Below, in pieces: positions 1-7,373 of a DNA stretch of 16,329 bases. The notes beneath the pieces were generated by a model. That model was not told the origin of the DNA, did no database searches, and worked only from the letters and a program-made list of their open reading frames with translations. The stretch covers positions 1 through 16,329 of the forward strand of contig CAZXUI010000092.1 of assembly GCA_964643885.1 (NCBI GenBank). Reading direction: 5' to 3'. Positions within the stretch are counted from its first letter, which is position 1, and the number at the start of each line of letters is the position of its first letter. Both the position numbers and the translations under genes were made by a program. Origin of the DNA: CAADGL01 sp964643885. Its GTDB lineage: Bacteria; Planctomycetota; Phycisphaerae; UBA1845; Fen-1342.

Positions 1-395
1 TCCACGCCCCGACGATGAGCTGGCCGGTGCCCGGCACGCTGATGATCGAGCCCACGGAGAGCGAGTCCAAACAGGAGCTGGACCGCCTCTGCGACGCGCT
101 GATTGCGATTCGGGCCGAAATCCGCGCGATCGAGCAGGGCAAACTCAGCCGCGAGGACAACCCCCTCCGCAGCGCTCCGCATACGGCGGTGGCCGTCGCC
201 GCCGACGACTGGCCGCACGCCTACTCGCGGCAGCAGGCGGCGTTCCCGGCCACGTGGTTGGCCGAGCACAAGTTCTGGCCGGCCGTCGGGCGGATCGACA
301 ACGTCTACGGCGACCGGCACCTGGTGTGTACGTGTCCGTCGGTCGAGTCGGCCGCGGAGCCGGAGCCGGCCGCGGCGCTCTCCGACGCGCGCTAG
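1..395 (+). CDS. gcvP: Glycine dehydrogenase (decarboxylating), P protein, C-terminal fragment
   Basis: This is the C-terminal end of the PLP-dependent P protein of the glycine cleavage system, which decarboxylates glycine and passes the aminomethyl group to the lipoyl H protein. The reading frame is open from base 3, and the residues before the first Met (H-A-P-T) continue the family's conserved sequence, so the gene begins outside the window. Recognisable GcvP blocks are MSWPVPGTLMIEPTESESK, the EDNPL segment, YSRQQAAFP, and KFWPAVGRIDNVYGDRHL near the C-terminus. The PLP-binding lysine lies upstream and is not visible. Whether this is the fused GcvP or the split GcvPB subunit cannot be told from this part. 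The TAG stop is at 393-395. The next gene converges on it. Confidence 0.95.
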   Translation, partial: HAPTMSWPVPGTLMIEPTESESKQELDRLCDALIAIRAEIRAIEQGKLSREDNPLRSAPHTAVAVAADDWPHAYSRQQAAFPATWLAEHKFWPAVGRIDNVYGDRHLVCTCPSVESAAEPEPAAALSDAR

Positions 396-448
396 GCGTC
401 GCAACGCGCCTCAATTTGAGTCATCGCGCTGGATCTGCGGCCGGGCCC

Positions 449-652
449 TCACCCCCGCCTTCTCCGCTCCTTCACCGGCTCGCCGCCGATCCCCCAGTTC
501 TCCTCCTCGATCTCCTCGATCACGACGAATGTCGTCGCCGGATTCTTGCCCAGTACGCGGACCAGCACGTCCGTCACGCCGGCGATGACCTGCGCCTTCT
601 GCTCCGCCGTCGCGCGCGGCTCGCGCGTGATCTGAACACTCACATACGGCAT
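449..652 (-). CDS. 4-oxalocrotonate tautomerase family protein
   Basis: This 67-residue protein matches the small tautomerase family, whose members use the N-terminal proline (exposed after Met removal) as a general base for keto-enol tautomerisation. It starts Met-Pro-Tyr-Val and ends with the family's GIGG turn (residues 54-57), preceded by Trp where the model enzyme has Phe50. The start at 652 was chosen over an upstream in-frame Met because of the MP start and a good ribosome binding site (AAAGGAG about 9 bases upstream). The Arg39 equivalent of 4-oxalocrotonate tautomerase appears to be Phe or Val (residues 42-43, FVV). The substrate may therefore differ, and classical 4-oxalocrotonate activity should not be assumed. 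It lies 49 bp downstream of the dehydrogenase gene on the same strand and is probably cotranscribed with it. Confidence 0.88.
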   Translation of the reverse strand: MPYVSVQITREPRATAEQKAQVIAGVTDVLVRVLGKNPATTFVVIEEIEEENWGIGGEPVKERRRRG

Positions 653-701
653 CGAGACGTCTCCTTTCGACGAGGCCCCGGCCCTTCGGCCGGCACGCAG
701 C

Positions 702-1424
702 CTACCAGCGACCGCTCCACGCTCCGCCATCCACATGCAGGATCTCGCCGGTTACGAAGGGCGAATCCTCCAGATAGAGCACGCCCCGCGCGACATCTTC
801 CGCATCCCCCATCCGCCCGACGGGGTGCAGCGTGGCCAGAAACGCGTGCATCTCCGGGGCGTGCATCGGCGTGCGGATGATTCCCGGCGAGACGGCGTTG
901 ACGCGCACGCCCGCCCCGGCCACTTCCAGCGCCAGCGCCCGCGTCGCCGCGTTCAACCCGCCCTTGGTGAGAATCGGCAGCACGCTCGGCACGGCCTTCA
1001 ACGGGTTTTCCGCCAGCGAAGTCGTGATATTCACGATGTGACCCCGCCCGCGCGACACCATGCGCCGCAGCGCATGCTGCGTCAGGTGAAAGAAGCTCCG
1101 CACGTTCGTGGAGATCAGCGTCTCGAAATCGTCCTCCGTGTAGTCGGCGAACGGCCGGGGTATGAAGACGCCCGCGTTGTTGACGAGCAGGTCGACCTCG
1201 CCGAACTCCGCCACGCCGGTCTCGAAGACTCGCCGGGCGACCGCCGCCTCGCCCACGTCCCCCGGCACGACGACGATCCGCTCCGCCCCGATCTCCGCCA
1301 CGCTCGGGTGATCCCGCGAGATGCGGCGCGAGTTCGCCACGATCGCGTACCCCCGCCCGGCCAGCGCCTTGGCGATCGCCAGCCCGATTCCGCTCGATGC
1401 ACCCGTTACGATCGCTACGGACAT
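702..1424 (-). CDS. Short-chain dehydrogenase/reductase (SDR) family oxidoreductase, atypical active site
   Basis: This 240-residue protein has a Rossmann-fold SDR layout. The cofactor motif TGASSGIG is at residues 7-14, NNAG at 82-85, the active-site Asn in STN at 105-107, and a Ser at 136 (NITTS). VNAVSPGIIRTPM at 175-187 and VTGEILHVDGG at 224-234 are typical late-SDR blocks. The expected YxxxK is altered: Lys154 is present, but the residue four before it is Pro150, not Tyr. From memory, a group of bacterial SDRs shares the same LTKGGLNAATR context without Tyr, so this is probably a conserved variant rather than decay. The length is normal. The start has a strong binding site (AAGGAG, about 9 bases upstream). 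The substrate is unknown, and NAD(P)-dependent reduction is family inference. It is probably cotranscribed with the tautomerase gene downstream. Confidence 0.9.
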   Translation of the reverse strand: MSVAIVTGASSGIGLAIAKALAGRGYAIVANSRRISRDHPSVAEIGAERIVVVPGDVGEAAVARRVFETGVAEFGEVDLLVNNAGVFIPRPFADYTEDDFETLISTNVRSFFHLTQHALRRMVSRGRGHIVNITTSLAENPLKAVPSVLPILTKGGLNAATRALALEVAGAGVRVNAVSPGIIRTPMHAPEMHAFLATLHPVGRMGDAEDVARGVLYLEDSPFVTGEILHVDGGAWSGRW

Positions 1425-1447
1425 ACGCTTTCTCCTTCAGATTGTTG

Positions 1448-1470
1448 GGTGCGAGATGGAATCTCGCACC
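1448..1470. repeat. Perfect hairpin, 10-bp arms, 3-nt loop GGA
   Basis: The left arm is GGTGCGAGAT (1448-1457), the loop GGA, and the right arm ATCTCGCACC (1461-1470), with perfect pairing. It lies between the SDR and YeaO-like genes. No T-run follows it on either strand, so it does not look like a classical intrinsic terminator. The right arm recurs downstream of the BaiN fragment near 11171-11180, which suggests a dispersed element. The rest of the gap (1425-1622) shows no gene. Confidence 0.75.
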
Positions 1471-1622
1471 AGCGGCAGACCCGGCGCGGCGTGCGGCAGG
1501 CCGCCGGGCATTCAACGGACCCCGTGCTCGGCGGACGGGGTTCTGATCGTGCGCCACGCTTCAGCATGTGCCACCCAACGGCGCATGCGGTGTGTGGGCT
1601 CACGGCGCGCGCAAGCTCGCGA

Positions 1623-1973
1623 TTATGCCCTCGTGAGCAGGAATTCGCGCAGCGCGGCGGCGTTGTTGCACGCCTCGTCTTTGGCCGCGAAAAGCAGCGT
1701 CACCGTCTCTCGCTCCGCCACGTCCCGAATCTGCCGAACCGCCGCCTCCCGCTCGCGAAGCTCTGCGAAGTACCTCCGGCGGAACTCACTCCACCTGGAC
1801 GGCTCATGCCCGAACCATCGCCGCAACCCCGCCGACGGCGCCACTTCGCGCAGCCACACATCCACTCGCGCCGCCTCCTTCTTCAAACCCCGCGGCCAGA
1901 GCCCATCCACCAGGATCCGCACACCGTCCTCGTTGCTGGCCGCCTCATACACGCGTTTGATCCGAATCCTCAT
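1623..1973 (-). CDS. YeaO-like DUF488 family protein
   Basis: This 116-residue protein belongs to the DUF488/YeaO family, whose function is not well established. Diagnostic blocks are the N-terminal IKRVY (residues 5-9), GVRILVDGLWPRGLKK just after it, the W-L-R-E-V-A-P-S segment, the FRRRYFAEL helix, and a late TLLFAAKDEACNNA segment corresponding to TLLYSAK in E. coli YeaO. The length is the family's usual one. The Met at 1973 was chosen because family similarity starts there; the 15 residues of upstream frame look unrelated. The binding site is weak (AGGGTGG close to the start). It sits between the AhpD-like and SDR genes on the same strand with gaps of about 170-200 bp, so shared transcription is possible but not shown. 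Confidence 0.88.
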   Translation of the reverse strand: MRIRIKRVYEAASNEDGVRILVDGLWPRGLKKEAARVDVWLREVAPSAGLRRWFGHEPSRWSEFRRRYFAELREREAAVRQIRDVAERETVTLLFAAKDEACNNAAALREFLLTRA

Positions 1974-2146
1974 GGACCACCCTGGGCCGCTCCACGACGA
2001 CCGCGAGCCGGGCCACACACCCGGCCCGCGGCCGCCATCGCAGGGAGCGCGTGTCTATCGATCGAGCACCTGGCCGCTTCGTCGCAGCGATCCTCGGCGG
2101 CCGCCGCCGTGCCCTGCCGCTGACCCCACGCGGCCCGGTCACGGCG

Positions 2147-2707
2147 TCAGTACGCGCAGGCCGCTGCGGGCTCCAGCTTCTCGACCTTCGGGAAGTCGAC
2201 CTCCGTCCCGGCCACATGGTTGAAGTAGTTCGTGAACAGATTCAGCGCCACGTTCGCCACGACCTCGGCGATCTCGCCGTCACTCAGACCGGCCGAGCGC
2301 AGCTTCTCGACATCCGCATCACCGACCCAGCCGCGCTCCGCGACGACCTGGCGGCCGAAACTCAGTACGGCCGCCGTCCGCGAATCCTGCGACCGCCCAC
2401 GGCGGCTCTCGGCGATCTCCGCATCGTTCAGCCCGGCCGCGCGGCCCATCGCTGAATGCGCCGAAAGGCAGTACTGGCAATTGTTCGCCTCGCCCACCGC
2501 CAGCGCGATCTGCTCGCGCAGCTTCGTCGAGAGCGATCCCTTCGAAAGCCCGCCACTGAAGCCCAGATACGCCTCCAGCACAGCCGGCGAATGGGCCATC
2601 GTCCGCAGAATGTTCGGAACCGTTCCCAGCTTCTTGTGGACGCCTTCCAACAGCGTCCGTGCCTTACCGTCCGCCTGTTCGTTGGTCAGCGCTTTCAGTC
2701 GCGGCAT
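2147..2707 (-). CDS. AhpD-like / carboxymuconolactone decarboxylase family protein (peroxidase-related)
   Basis: This 186-residue, all-helical type of protein carries the AhpD catalytic signature: Cys77 and Cys80 (N-C-Q-Y-C), His84 four residues later, and Glu65 twelve residues before the first Cys. That is the same spacing as the Glu118/Cys130/Cys133/His137 relay of mycobacterial AhpD. Such proteins act as thiol-dependent hydroperoxide reductases or as partners of peroxiredoxins. The N-terminal sequence (LEGVHKKLGTVPNILRTMAHSPAVLEAYL) is typical of the peroxidase-related subgroup of the family. The start has a GGAG about 9 bases upstream. It is transcribed away from the ECF sigma gene, with 175 bp between the two starts. 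A role in oxidative defence is inferred; a true carboxymuconolactone decarboxylase is unlikely given the paired cysteines. Confidence 0.9.
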   Translation of the reverse strand: MPRLKALTNEQADGKARTLLEGVHKKLGTVPNILRTMAHSPAVLEAYLGFSGGLSKGSLSTKLREQIALAVGEANNCQYCLSAHSAMGRAAGLNDAEIAESRRGRSQDSRTAAVLSFGRQVVAERGWVGDADVEKLRSAGLSDGEIAEVVANVALNLFTNYFNHVAGTEVDFPKVEKLEPAAACAY

Positions 2708-2882
2708 CTTGCTCTCCGTGTTTCGGTGTTCCTCCCGGCGGTCGCCCGGGCAACGCGCCTCGGGCCGTCCTATCCGGTTGCCCCTCTGACGCGCTTCGCC
2801 GCCCGGACCTTACGGCCGTGATCAAGATTCGCGATCGGTGTGACGAGGTCTCGCTTGCCGTCATCCAACAGGCGGGAAGCGG

Positions 2883-3503
2883 GTGCGATGCATGCCGGTG
2901 CGGGCAGCCACAACGCGGACGTTGTCCAATGACGGCTGGCTGGCCGCTCTGAAGAGCGGGCGCGCCGAAGCCCTCTCGGCGCTCCGCGAACGAATCCGCA
3001 GCGGCCTGGCGGCGGCGCTGGCCGGCCGATCCGATGTGAACGAAGCCGATCTCGATGACTTCACGCAGGACGCCGTTCTGCGCGTGCTCGAGCGGCTCGA
3101 TTCCTTCCGCGGGGACAGCCGCCTTACGACCTGGGCCATGGCGGTCGCCGTCCGCCTCAGTCTGACCGAGCTGCGACGCCGCCGGTGGACTTCGCCGCGG
3201 GTCGACGCGCTGCTGGACCAGTTCGCCGACCCGCAGCCTCCCGTCGCGGCGCCAGGCCTGCGCGGCGAGCTGCTCGCCGCCCTGCAATCCGCGATCAACG
3301 AGCAACTGACCCCGCGCCAGCGGCAGGTGCTGCTGGCCGAACTGGAGGGAATCCCGCAGGTCTCGCTCGCCGAGTCGCTCTCGACGACCCCCGGCGCGAT
3401 CTACAAGCTCTCGCACGACGCCCGCAAGAAGCTCAAGACAGCCCTCGGCCGCGCCGGCTACGATGCGGCCGCCGTCATGGAAGTGCTCTCGGACGCGAAC
3501 TAG
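2883..3503 (+). CDS. ECF-type RNA polymerase sigma factor
   Basis: This 206-residue protein has two sigma domains and no 1.1 or 3 regions. Region 2 spans about residues 55-101, with DLDDFTQDAVLRVLERLDSF, then the GDSRLTTW segment (region 2.3-like) and the Arg-rich end ELRRRRW. Region 4 spans about 142-187 (LTPRQRQVLLAELEG, then a helix-turn-helix SLAESLSTTPGAIYKLSHDARKKL). The start is uncertain: GTG at 2883 or ATG at 2892 (three codons later), each near a purine-rich stretch. It is followed after seven bases by a small HxxxCxxC protein, the usual arrangement of an ECF factor and its anti-sigma. The signal it responds to is unknown. It is divergent from the AhpD-like gene, so a redox link is possible but speculative. 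Confidence 0.88.
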   Translation: MRCMPVRAATTRTLSNDGWLAALKSGRAEALSALRERIRSGLAAALAGRSDVNEADLDDFTQDAVLRVLERLDSFRGDSRLTTWAMAVAVRLSLTELRRRRWTSPRVDALLDQFADPQPPVAAPGLRGELLAALQSAINEQLTPRQRQVLLAELEGIPQVSLAESLSTTPGAIYKLSHDARKKLKTALGRAGYDAAAVMEVLSDAN

Positions 3504-3509
3504 AATGAG

Positions 3510-3770
3510 ATGATCATGCGGCCGACCAACGAAAAACTTGCCGAGCTGGCACGGATCGTCGCCGAGACGACCGGCGAGGAGATCGACTGCGAGCAGCTTC
3601 TCGGCCGCGTGGCGGCATACCTGCGGGCCGTCGCGGATGGCGGTGAGCTCTCGCCGCCTCTCCAGCAGGTCGCCCAGCACCTGCGCGTCTGCCCGGAATG
3701 CGGCGAGGAGTTTATCGCCCTCGTGCGGGCCGAGGGGCTCGACCCGGCCACATTCCGCCCCATCGAGTGA
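3510..3770 (+). CDS. Small HxxxCxxC zinc-binding protein, likely soluble anti-sigma factor (ZAS type)
   Basis: The protein has 86 residues with His57, Cys61 and Cys64 spaced HxxxCxxC (HLRVCPEC), the zinc-binding anti-sigma (ZAS) signature. An N-terminal helical region (residues 7-40) precedes it. It starts seven bases after the sigma-factor stop, so translational coupling is likely. There is no transmembrane segment, unlike many ECF anti-sigma factors; it would act in the cytoplasm, as RsrA-type redox-sensing anti-sigmas do. A further Cys27 could take part in redox chemistry, but this is speculation. The start could be the ATG at 3510 or the one at 3516. The identification rests on the motif and the neighbour, not on full-length family recognition. 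Confidence 0.75.
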   Translation: MIMRPTNEKLAELARIVAETTGEEIDCEQLLGRVAAYLRAVADGGELSPPLQQVAQHLRVCPECGEEFIALVRAEGLDPATFRPIE

Positions 3771-4302
3771 TTTCCGTCGCAAAAACTGCATCACGGCTCG
3801 GAGAGCGCGGGGCACGCGTCTGCCGAGGTTCGGGGCGAGTTGCGGGCCAAACCGCCGCGCTCCCCATGTTGCGGGGTTCTTAACCAGCTACACTAGTCTC
3901 GCAAGAGTCTCCAGGTAGTGCGCGGCGGGCGATCCTCGATCCACTCGCCGCACCCTGCGACAAGTGTCATCGCCCGTCCCGCAGATGCGCTCGCGCAGCC
4001 GACCCGCGGCCGGTGCCGCGGCCCGCCGGATGCGCAGGATCCGCGCCGTGTGTTAAAACTCGCTTCAGACCGCGCTGTTCTGTGACCCGCGGTTCGACCC
4101 GCGGCCGCCGCAAGCCGATCTACACGCAATAGAGCGCGCGGCTCGCCGTTGATCACTTCAGACGAGCCGCGGCCCGGTGTTTCTTTCTCGGGTCGGGCCG
4201 GCCGCGGACGGTTCTCGCAACCCCCGGGCCGCCAACTTCGTTCAGGCGACCGGGGTCCCGTGGCTCGCGGGCCGCTTCGCCGAATCACAAGGAGTTTCTC
4301 GC
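3771..4302. other. Intergenic region without a convincing gene
   Basis: This stretch of 532 bases lies between the putative anti-sigma gene and the lipoprotein gene. Open frames here have arginine/proline/serine-rich translations typical of noncoding high-GC frames and match no family I recognise. The 9-mer GACCCGCGG appears several times (near 4000 and 4085-4110). A short lower-GC patch around 3880-3905 (ACCAGCTACACTAGTCTCGC) could include promoter sequence, but no confident -35/-10 pair is visible. Confidence 0.5.
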
Positions 4303-5427
4303 ATGCGCGGATTTCACTGGCTCATCGGTTCTTCTCTGCTCGCCGCATTCGGCCTCTGGGTCGGCTGCACGTCGCTTCCCTCGTTCAACCTGGAGGACTT
4401 CCTGCCCGACTCGGGCGACGTAGATGACGGCGACGATGCGGACGGAGACGACACGGACGGCGACGACACCGGTGACGACGACGATTCGCCTGTCGATGAG
4501 ATCTTTCCCGAGGACCTCGAGCTCGAGATCGACGAGCTCCCCGACGACACGACCGAGCTGGCCGCCAAGGGCGTCCATGAAGCACTCGGCGAGGACTACA
4601 CCGGCGTCCGCCGCACCATCCTGACCAGCGCCAACATCGTCAACAGCTTCCATCGCCTGGCGAATCGCTCACTCGCGCTCGCCCGCCGCGTTCGCTTTTT
4701 CCTCGACGACCCGTCGCAGACGCAGGTCAGCGGCCAGTTCCTCTCCGGCGGCCAGACCGTCGAATTCAAGGCCGATTTCGGCGCCTTCGACGTCGACGGC
4801 GACGGCAACCCCGATGGCTCGGGCAACGCCTTCGATCTGCCGGTCGCCGTCCGCATCTGGGTCGACCGCGGCGAGGGCTACGAGCGCTTCCTCTGCGCGC
4901 TGATCGACCAGCGCCCGAGCGACAGCAACCTCGGCTCCGGCCGGATGTGGGCTCACCCCGCGGCCGCGAACGGCTCGGACCGCGAAGACTTCCAGTTCTT
5001 CGTCCGCTGGGACCGCACCAACGACGCGCACAAGTGGAATGAGGCCTACCTCAGCGGCGCCGTCAATGAGTATCACACGATGTCCATCGGCTTACAGCGC
5101 GTCGACGTGCGCACGTACGAGGACGGCTCGGTCGAGAAGACCGTCCGCTCCAACAGCAGTTTCAGCGAGAGCGTCCCCGGCTTCTCCTCCTTCGTCTTTT
5201 CGACGCACTTCCGCCGCGGCGAGCCCTACGCGCTCGCCTCGGCCCAGTCGACCGGCGGACGCATCGAGGTGGATTTCTCGCAGGTCTGCGTCGACCTCTC
5301 GATGCACAGCCTGGCGACCGGCGGCGAGTGCGACTCGTTCGACCTGACCGATTTCGACTTCCTCACCGCCCCCGGCGGCAGCGAGACGCAGTTCCCGGCG
5401 GCGTTCGAGGAGTCGCCCAGCTTCTGA
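4303..5427 (+). CDS. Asp-rich predicted lipoprotein of unknown function
   Basis: The protein has 374 residues and I do not recognise its family. The N-terminus is a signal sequence (MRGFHW, then a hydrophobic stretch to Val20) ending in WVGC with Cys22, a slightly imperfect lipobox (Trp at -3), so it is probably lipid-anchored. Residues 36-61 form a low-complexity Asp/Gly/Thr linker, followed by a Glu/Asp-rich segment to about 85. A helical-looking part (86-130) comes next, then a region with beta-rich character. FDVDGDGNPDG at 162-172 resembles an EF-hand or thrombospondin-type calcium loop. Cys198, Cys329 and Cys343 could form disulfides. The start at 4303 has AAGGAG 8-9 bases upstream; the frame extends upstream but the extension lacks a signal. 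It is likely a surface or periplasmic calcium-binding protein, by inference only. Confidence 0.85.
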   Translation: MRGFHWLIGSSLLAAFGLWVGCTSLPSFNLEDFLPDSGDVDDGDDADGDDTDGDDTGDDDDSPVDEIFPEDLELEIDELPDDTTELAAKGVHEALGEDYTGVRRTILTSANIVNSFHRLANRSLALARRVRFFLDDPSQTQVSGQFLSGGQTVEFKADFGAFDVDGDGNPDGSGNAFDLPVAVRIWVDRGEGYERFLCALIDQRPSDSNLGSGRMWAHPAAANGSDREDFQFFVRWDRTNDAHKWNEAYLSGAVNEYHTMSIGLQRVDVRTYEDGSVEKTVRSNSSFSESVPGFSSFVFSTHFRRGEPYALASAQSTGGRIEVDFSQVCVDLSMHSLATGGECDSFDLTDFDFLTAPGGSETQFPAAFEESPSF

Positions 5428-5450
5428 TCCGGCGTTCACGAACCAGAATC

Positions 5451-5493
5451 CAGAAAGGCGGCGCCGGACAGCCTTGCCCGGCCCGCCTTTCTG
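5451..5493. terminator. Hairpin between convergent genes, likely bidirectional terminator
   Basis: Perfect 11-bp arms CAGAAAGGCGG (5451-5461) and CCGCCTTTCTG (5483-5493) enclose a loop that itself pairs (GCCGG with CCGGC). The hairpin lies just after the lipoprotein stop and before the 3' end of the convergent monooxygenase gene. There is no long T-run; the AAAG/CTTT segments within the arms give only short ones. Confidence 0.75.
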
Positions 5494-5545
5494 CTTGAGC
5501 ACACTGGAACTCGAGCTCGATCCCCTCTCGCCGCTTCCCGCGCTC

Positions 5546-7003
5546 CTACAGCCAGCGCACGCCGATCTCGCGCAGCACCGCCTCATCCCGTGATCGCTGC
5601 CGACGGTAGATACCCCACACGGCCGCCACGAGCACGGCCGCGGCGAGAAAGCCGACCCACTGCCTGCCGAGCGCCCAGCCCAGCAAGCCACCGACCAGCA
5701 GGATCGCCAGCGCCGCGACCGTCGTGCAGACGACACGGTCCTGCCGCCGCGCCCGCCGCACCGCGTCCGCATACGGCGTCCGCGTGAACGACACCATCGT
5801 ATACAGCGGCGTGTACACACCCGGGGCCAGCCCGTGCAGCGTCCGGTCAAGCTTCTTGTAGGCCCGGAAGAGCCGCGAGCCGGTCTTGTCGCGCATTTCG
5901 ATGAAGTTCATCAACGCCAGGTCCGCCAGCGCCTCGGCGTGCGGCCGGCGGCCCGCAGCGTAGGCCGCAATCGCCGACCCCCAATCCCCGCCGCTTGACT
6001 CGAGGCAGTCGGTCAGCACCACGCAATCCTCGAAGGCCGCGTTCATCCCCTGACCGTAGAACGGCACCACCGCGTGGGCCGCATCGCCGACCAGCACGAC
6101 GCGTCCGTCCACGTGCCACGGCCCGCACCGAACCGTCAACATCGAGCCGGTCGGATTAGACCGAAACTGCCCGACGATATCCGGCATCAGCGGAACGGCA
6201 TCGGGAAACTCATCCTCGAAGAAGCGCATCACGTCCGCGTCGCTTCGCAGTGCGGCGAAGCTCCGCGGACCCTCGAACGGGTAAAACAGCGTGCACGTGA
6301 ACGAGCCGTCCGGGTTCGGCAGGGCGATCATCATGAAGCTGCGCCGCGGCCAGATGTGCAGCGCCTCGCGGGCCATGCGATGCTCGCCCCCCGGACCGGG
6401 CGGAATCGTCAATTCCTTGTACCCGTGCCCGAGATACTGCTGCGCGTAGTCGAACCGCTCGCGCCGCTGCATCGCCGCCCGCACCGCCGAATAGGCCCCG
6501 TCTACGCCGATCAGGACATCGCCCGCGACGCGCTCCCGGTGCCCCGTGCGGACGTCGACGATCTCCGCGGCCGGCCCGTCCAGGTCCACGTCCGCACAGC
6601 GCCGCTCGAAGTGTACGGCCACGTTGGGCAGACTCCGCGCCGCGGCCAGCGTGGCGATGTTCAGCTCGCTGCGTGAGACGGAGTTGATGCAGCGGGCCGG
6701 GTCGCGGTCGTAGGGTTGATAGACCGGCTCGCCGCCGCCGGGCGGATGGATCATTCGCCCGCGCATCGGCACCGCCAGCCGCATGACCTCGTCGCGCAGG
6801 CCGATCCGCTCCAGCGCGTCCAGCCCGCGGGTCGACAGCGCCAGGTTGATCGACCGCCCGCCCGCGACCTTTCCGCCGGCCGGGTCCGGCCGCCGCTCAT
6901 AGAGATCGATCTGGTGTCCCGCCCGACCCAGGAGCGTGGTCAGCAGCGGCCCGGCCAGTCCGCCGCCGACCATCACGATCCGCTTGTGCGCTGCGCTGCC
7001 CAT
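5546..7003 (-). CDS. kmo: Kynurenine 3-monooxygenase-like FAD-dependent monooxygenase with C-terminal membrane segment
   Basis: This 485-residue flavoprotein hydroxylase probably converts L-kynurenine to 3-hydroxykynurenine with NADPH and O2. It has the FAD GxGxxG motif at 13-18 with acidic Glu36 after strand 2, and the KMO-typical GGRSINLALSTRGLDAL (48-64). Also visible are the DG motif (VLIGVDGAYSAVR, 163-175), the GD motif (VVLVGDAAHAVVPFYGQGM, 302-320), and FIEMRDK at 367-373, preceded by Asn366 at a conserved KMO position. Two hydrophobic segments at about 425-446 and 450-465 match the C-terminal membrane region of KMO. No good ribosome binding site precedes the ATG at 7003, so translation may be leaderless or weak. 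Kynureninase and dioxygenase genes are not in the window. Another substrate in the same flavin family is possible. Confidence 0.87.
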   Translation of the reverse strand: MGSAAHKRIVMVGGGLAGPLLTTLLGRAGHQIDLYERRPDPAGGKVAGGRSINLALSTRGLDALERIGLRDEVMRLAVPMRGRMIHPPGGGEPVYQPYDRDPARCINSVSRSELNIATLAAARSLPNVAVHFERRCADVDLDGPAAEIVDVRTGHRERVAGDVLIGVDGAYSAVRAAMQRRERFDYAQQYLGHGYKELTIPPGPGGEHRMAREALHIWPRRSFMMIALPNPDGSFTCTLFYPFEGPRSFAALRSDADVMRFFEDEFPDAVPLMPDIVGQFRSNPTGSMLTVRCGPWHVDGRVVLVGDAAHAVVPFYGQGMNAAFEDCVVLTDCLESSGGDWGSAIAAYAAGRRPHAEALADLALMNFIEMRDKTGSRLFRAYKKLDRTLHGLAPGVYTPLYTMVSFTRTPYADAVRRARRQDRVVCTTVAALAILLVGGLLGWALGRQWVGFLAAAVLVAAVWGIYRRQRSRDEAVLREIGVRWL

Positions 7004-7373
7004 GGTGCGGCAATGTATGCTCGCCCGGCACCGCTGTCAGCTTTCGCCTGATTGTCTTCCGGATTCGAGCCGCGCGCATCGAGCCGGGCGCATCGGGGCG
7101 GGCGGCTGTCCCGCCCGCTCCGAGCGGCGACCGTAAGGGAGCGGGGAACAGACTGGCGGCCGCGGCTCAGATCATCTGCGCGCGGTACGGATCTGATTGC
7201 GGGCGAGACGCCCGCGCTCCCGGACGAGTGCGTGACTGGCTCGCACTGCTCGAGAGCGGTGGCACCCACAGTGGCCGGACCGACTGTCGAGTACATTCTC
7301 CGGGCGCAAACGCGGCGGCAACGGGCGGGGCGACGCCCGAGGACGAGCGCCAAGCGCGCACTGGCAGCGAGAG
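7004..7373. other. Divergent intergenic region with short inverted repeats
   Basis: These 370 bases separate the divergent monooxygenase and BaiN-like genes and must hold their promoters. No clear -35/-10 pair is visible. It contains two GC-rich inverted repeats: GGGCGGG and CCCGCCC around 7097-7117, and the perfect hairpin at 7199-7215. No protein-coding signal is seen. Confidence 0.5.
7199..7215. repeat. Perfect hairpin, 7-bp arms, 3-nt loop AGA
   Basis: Arms GCGGGCG (7199-7205) and CGCCCGC (7209-7215) flank the loop AGA. It has the same layout (short perfect arms, purine trinucleotide loop) as the hairpins at 1448-1470 and 11244-11266, although the arm sequence differs. Confidence 0.65.

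Noticed and set aside
735..2123. A 462-codon plus-strand frame across the SDR and YeaO-like genes
   Set aside because: It is a shadow of two well-supported minus-strand genes, with a His/Arg/Pro-rich translation typical of noncoding frames.
2664..3815. A 383-codon minus-strand frame across the ECF sigma factor and the HxxxCxxC protein
   Set aside because: The sigma domains and zinc motif on the plus strand are clear. The antisense translation is Arg/Gly-rich and matches nothing recognisable.
4080..4110. tRNA-like T-arm around GGTTCGACC
   Set aside because: The flanking bases do not give a proper 5-bp T stem with a 7-nt loop, and no acceptor stem, anticodon arm or D arm can be built around it.
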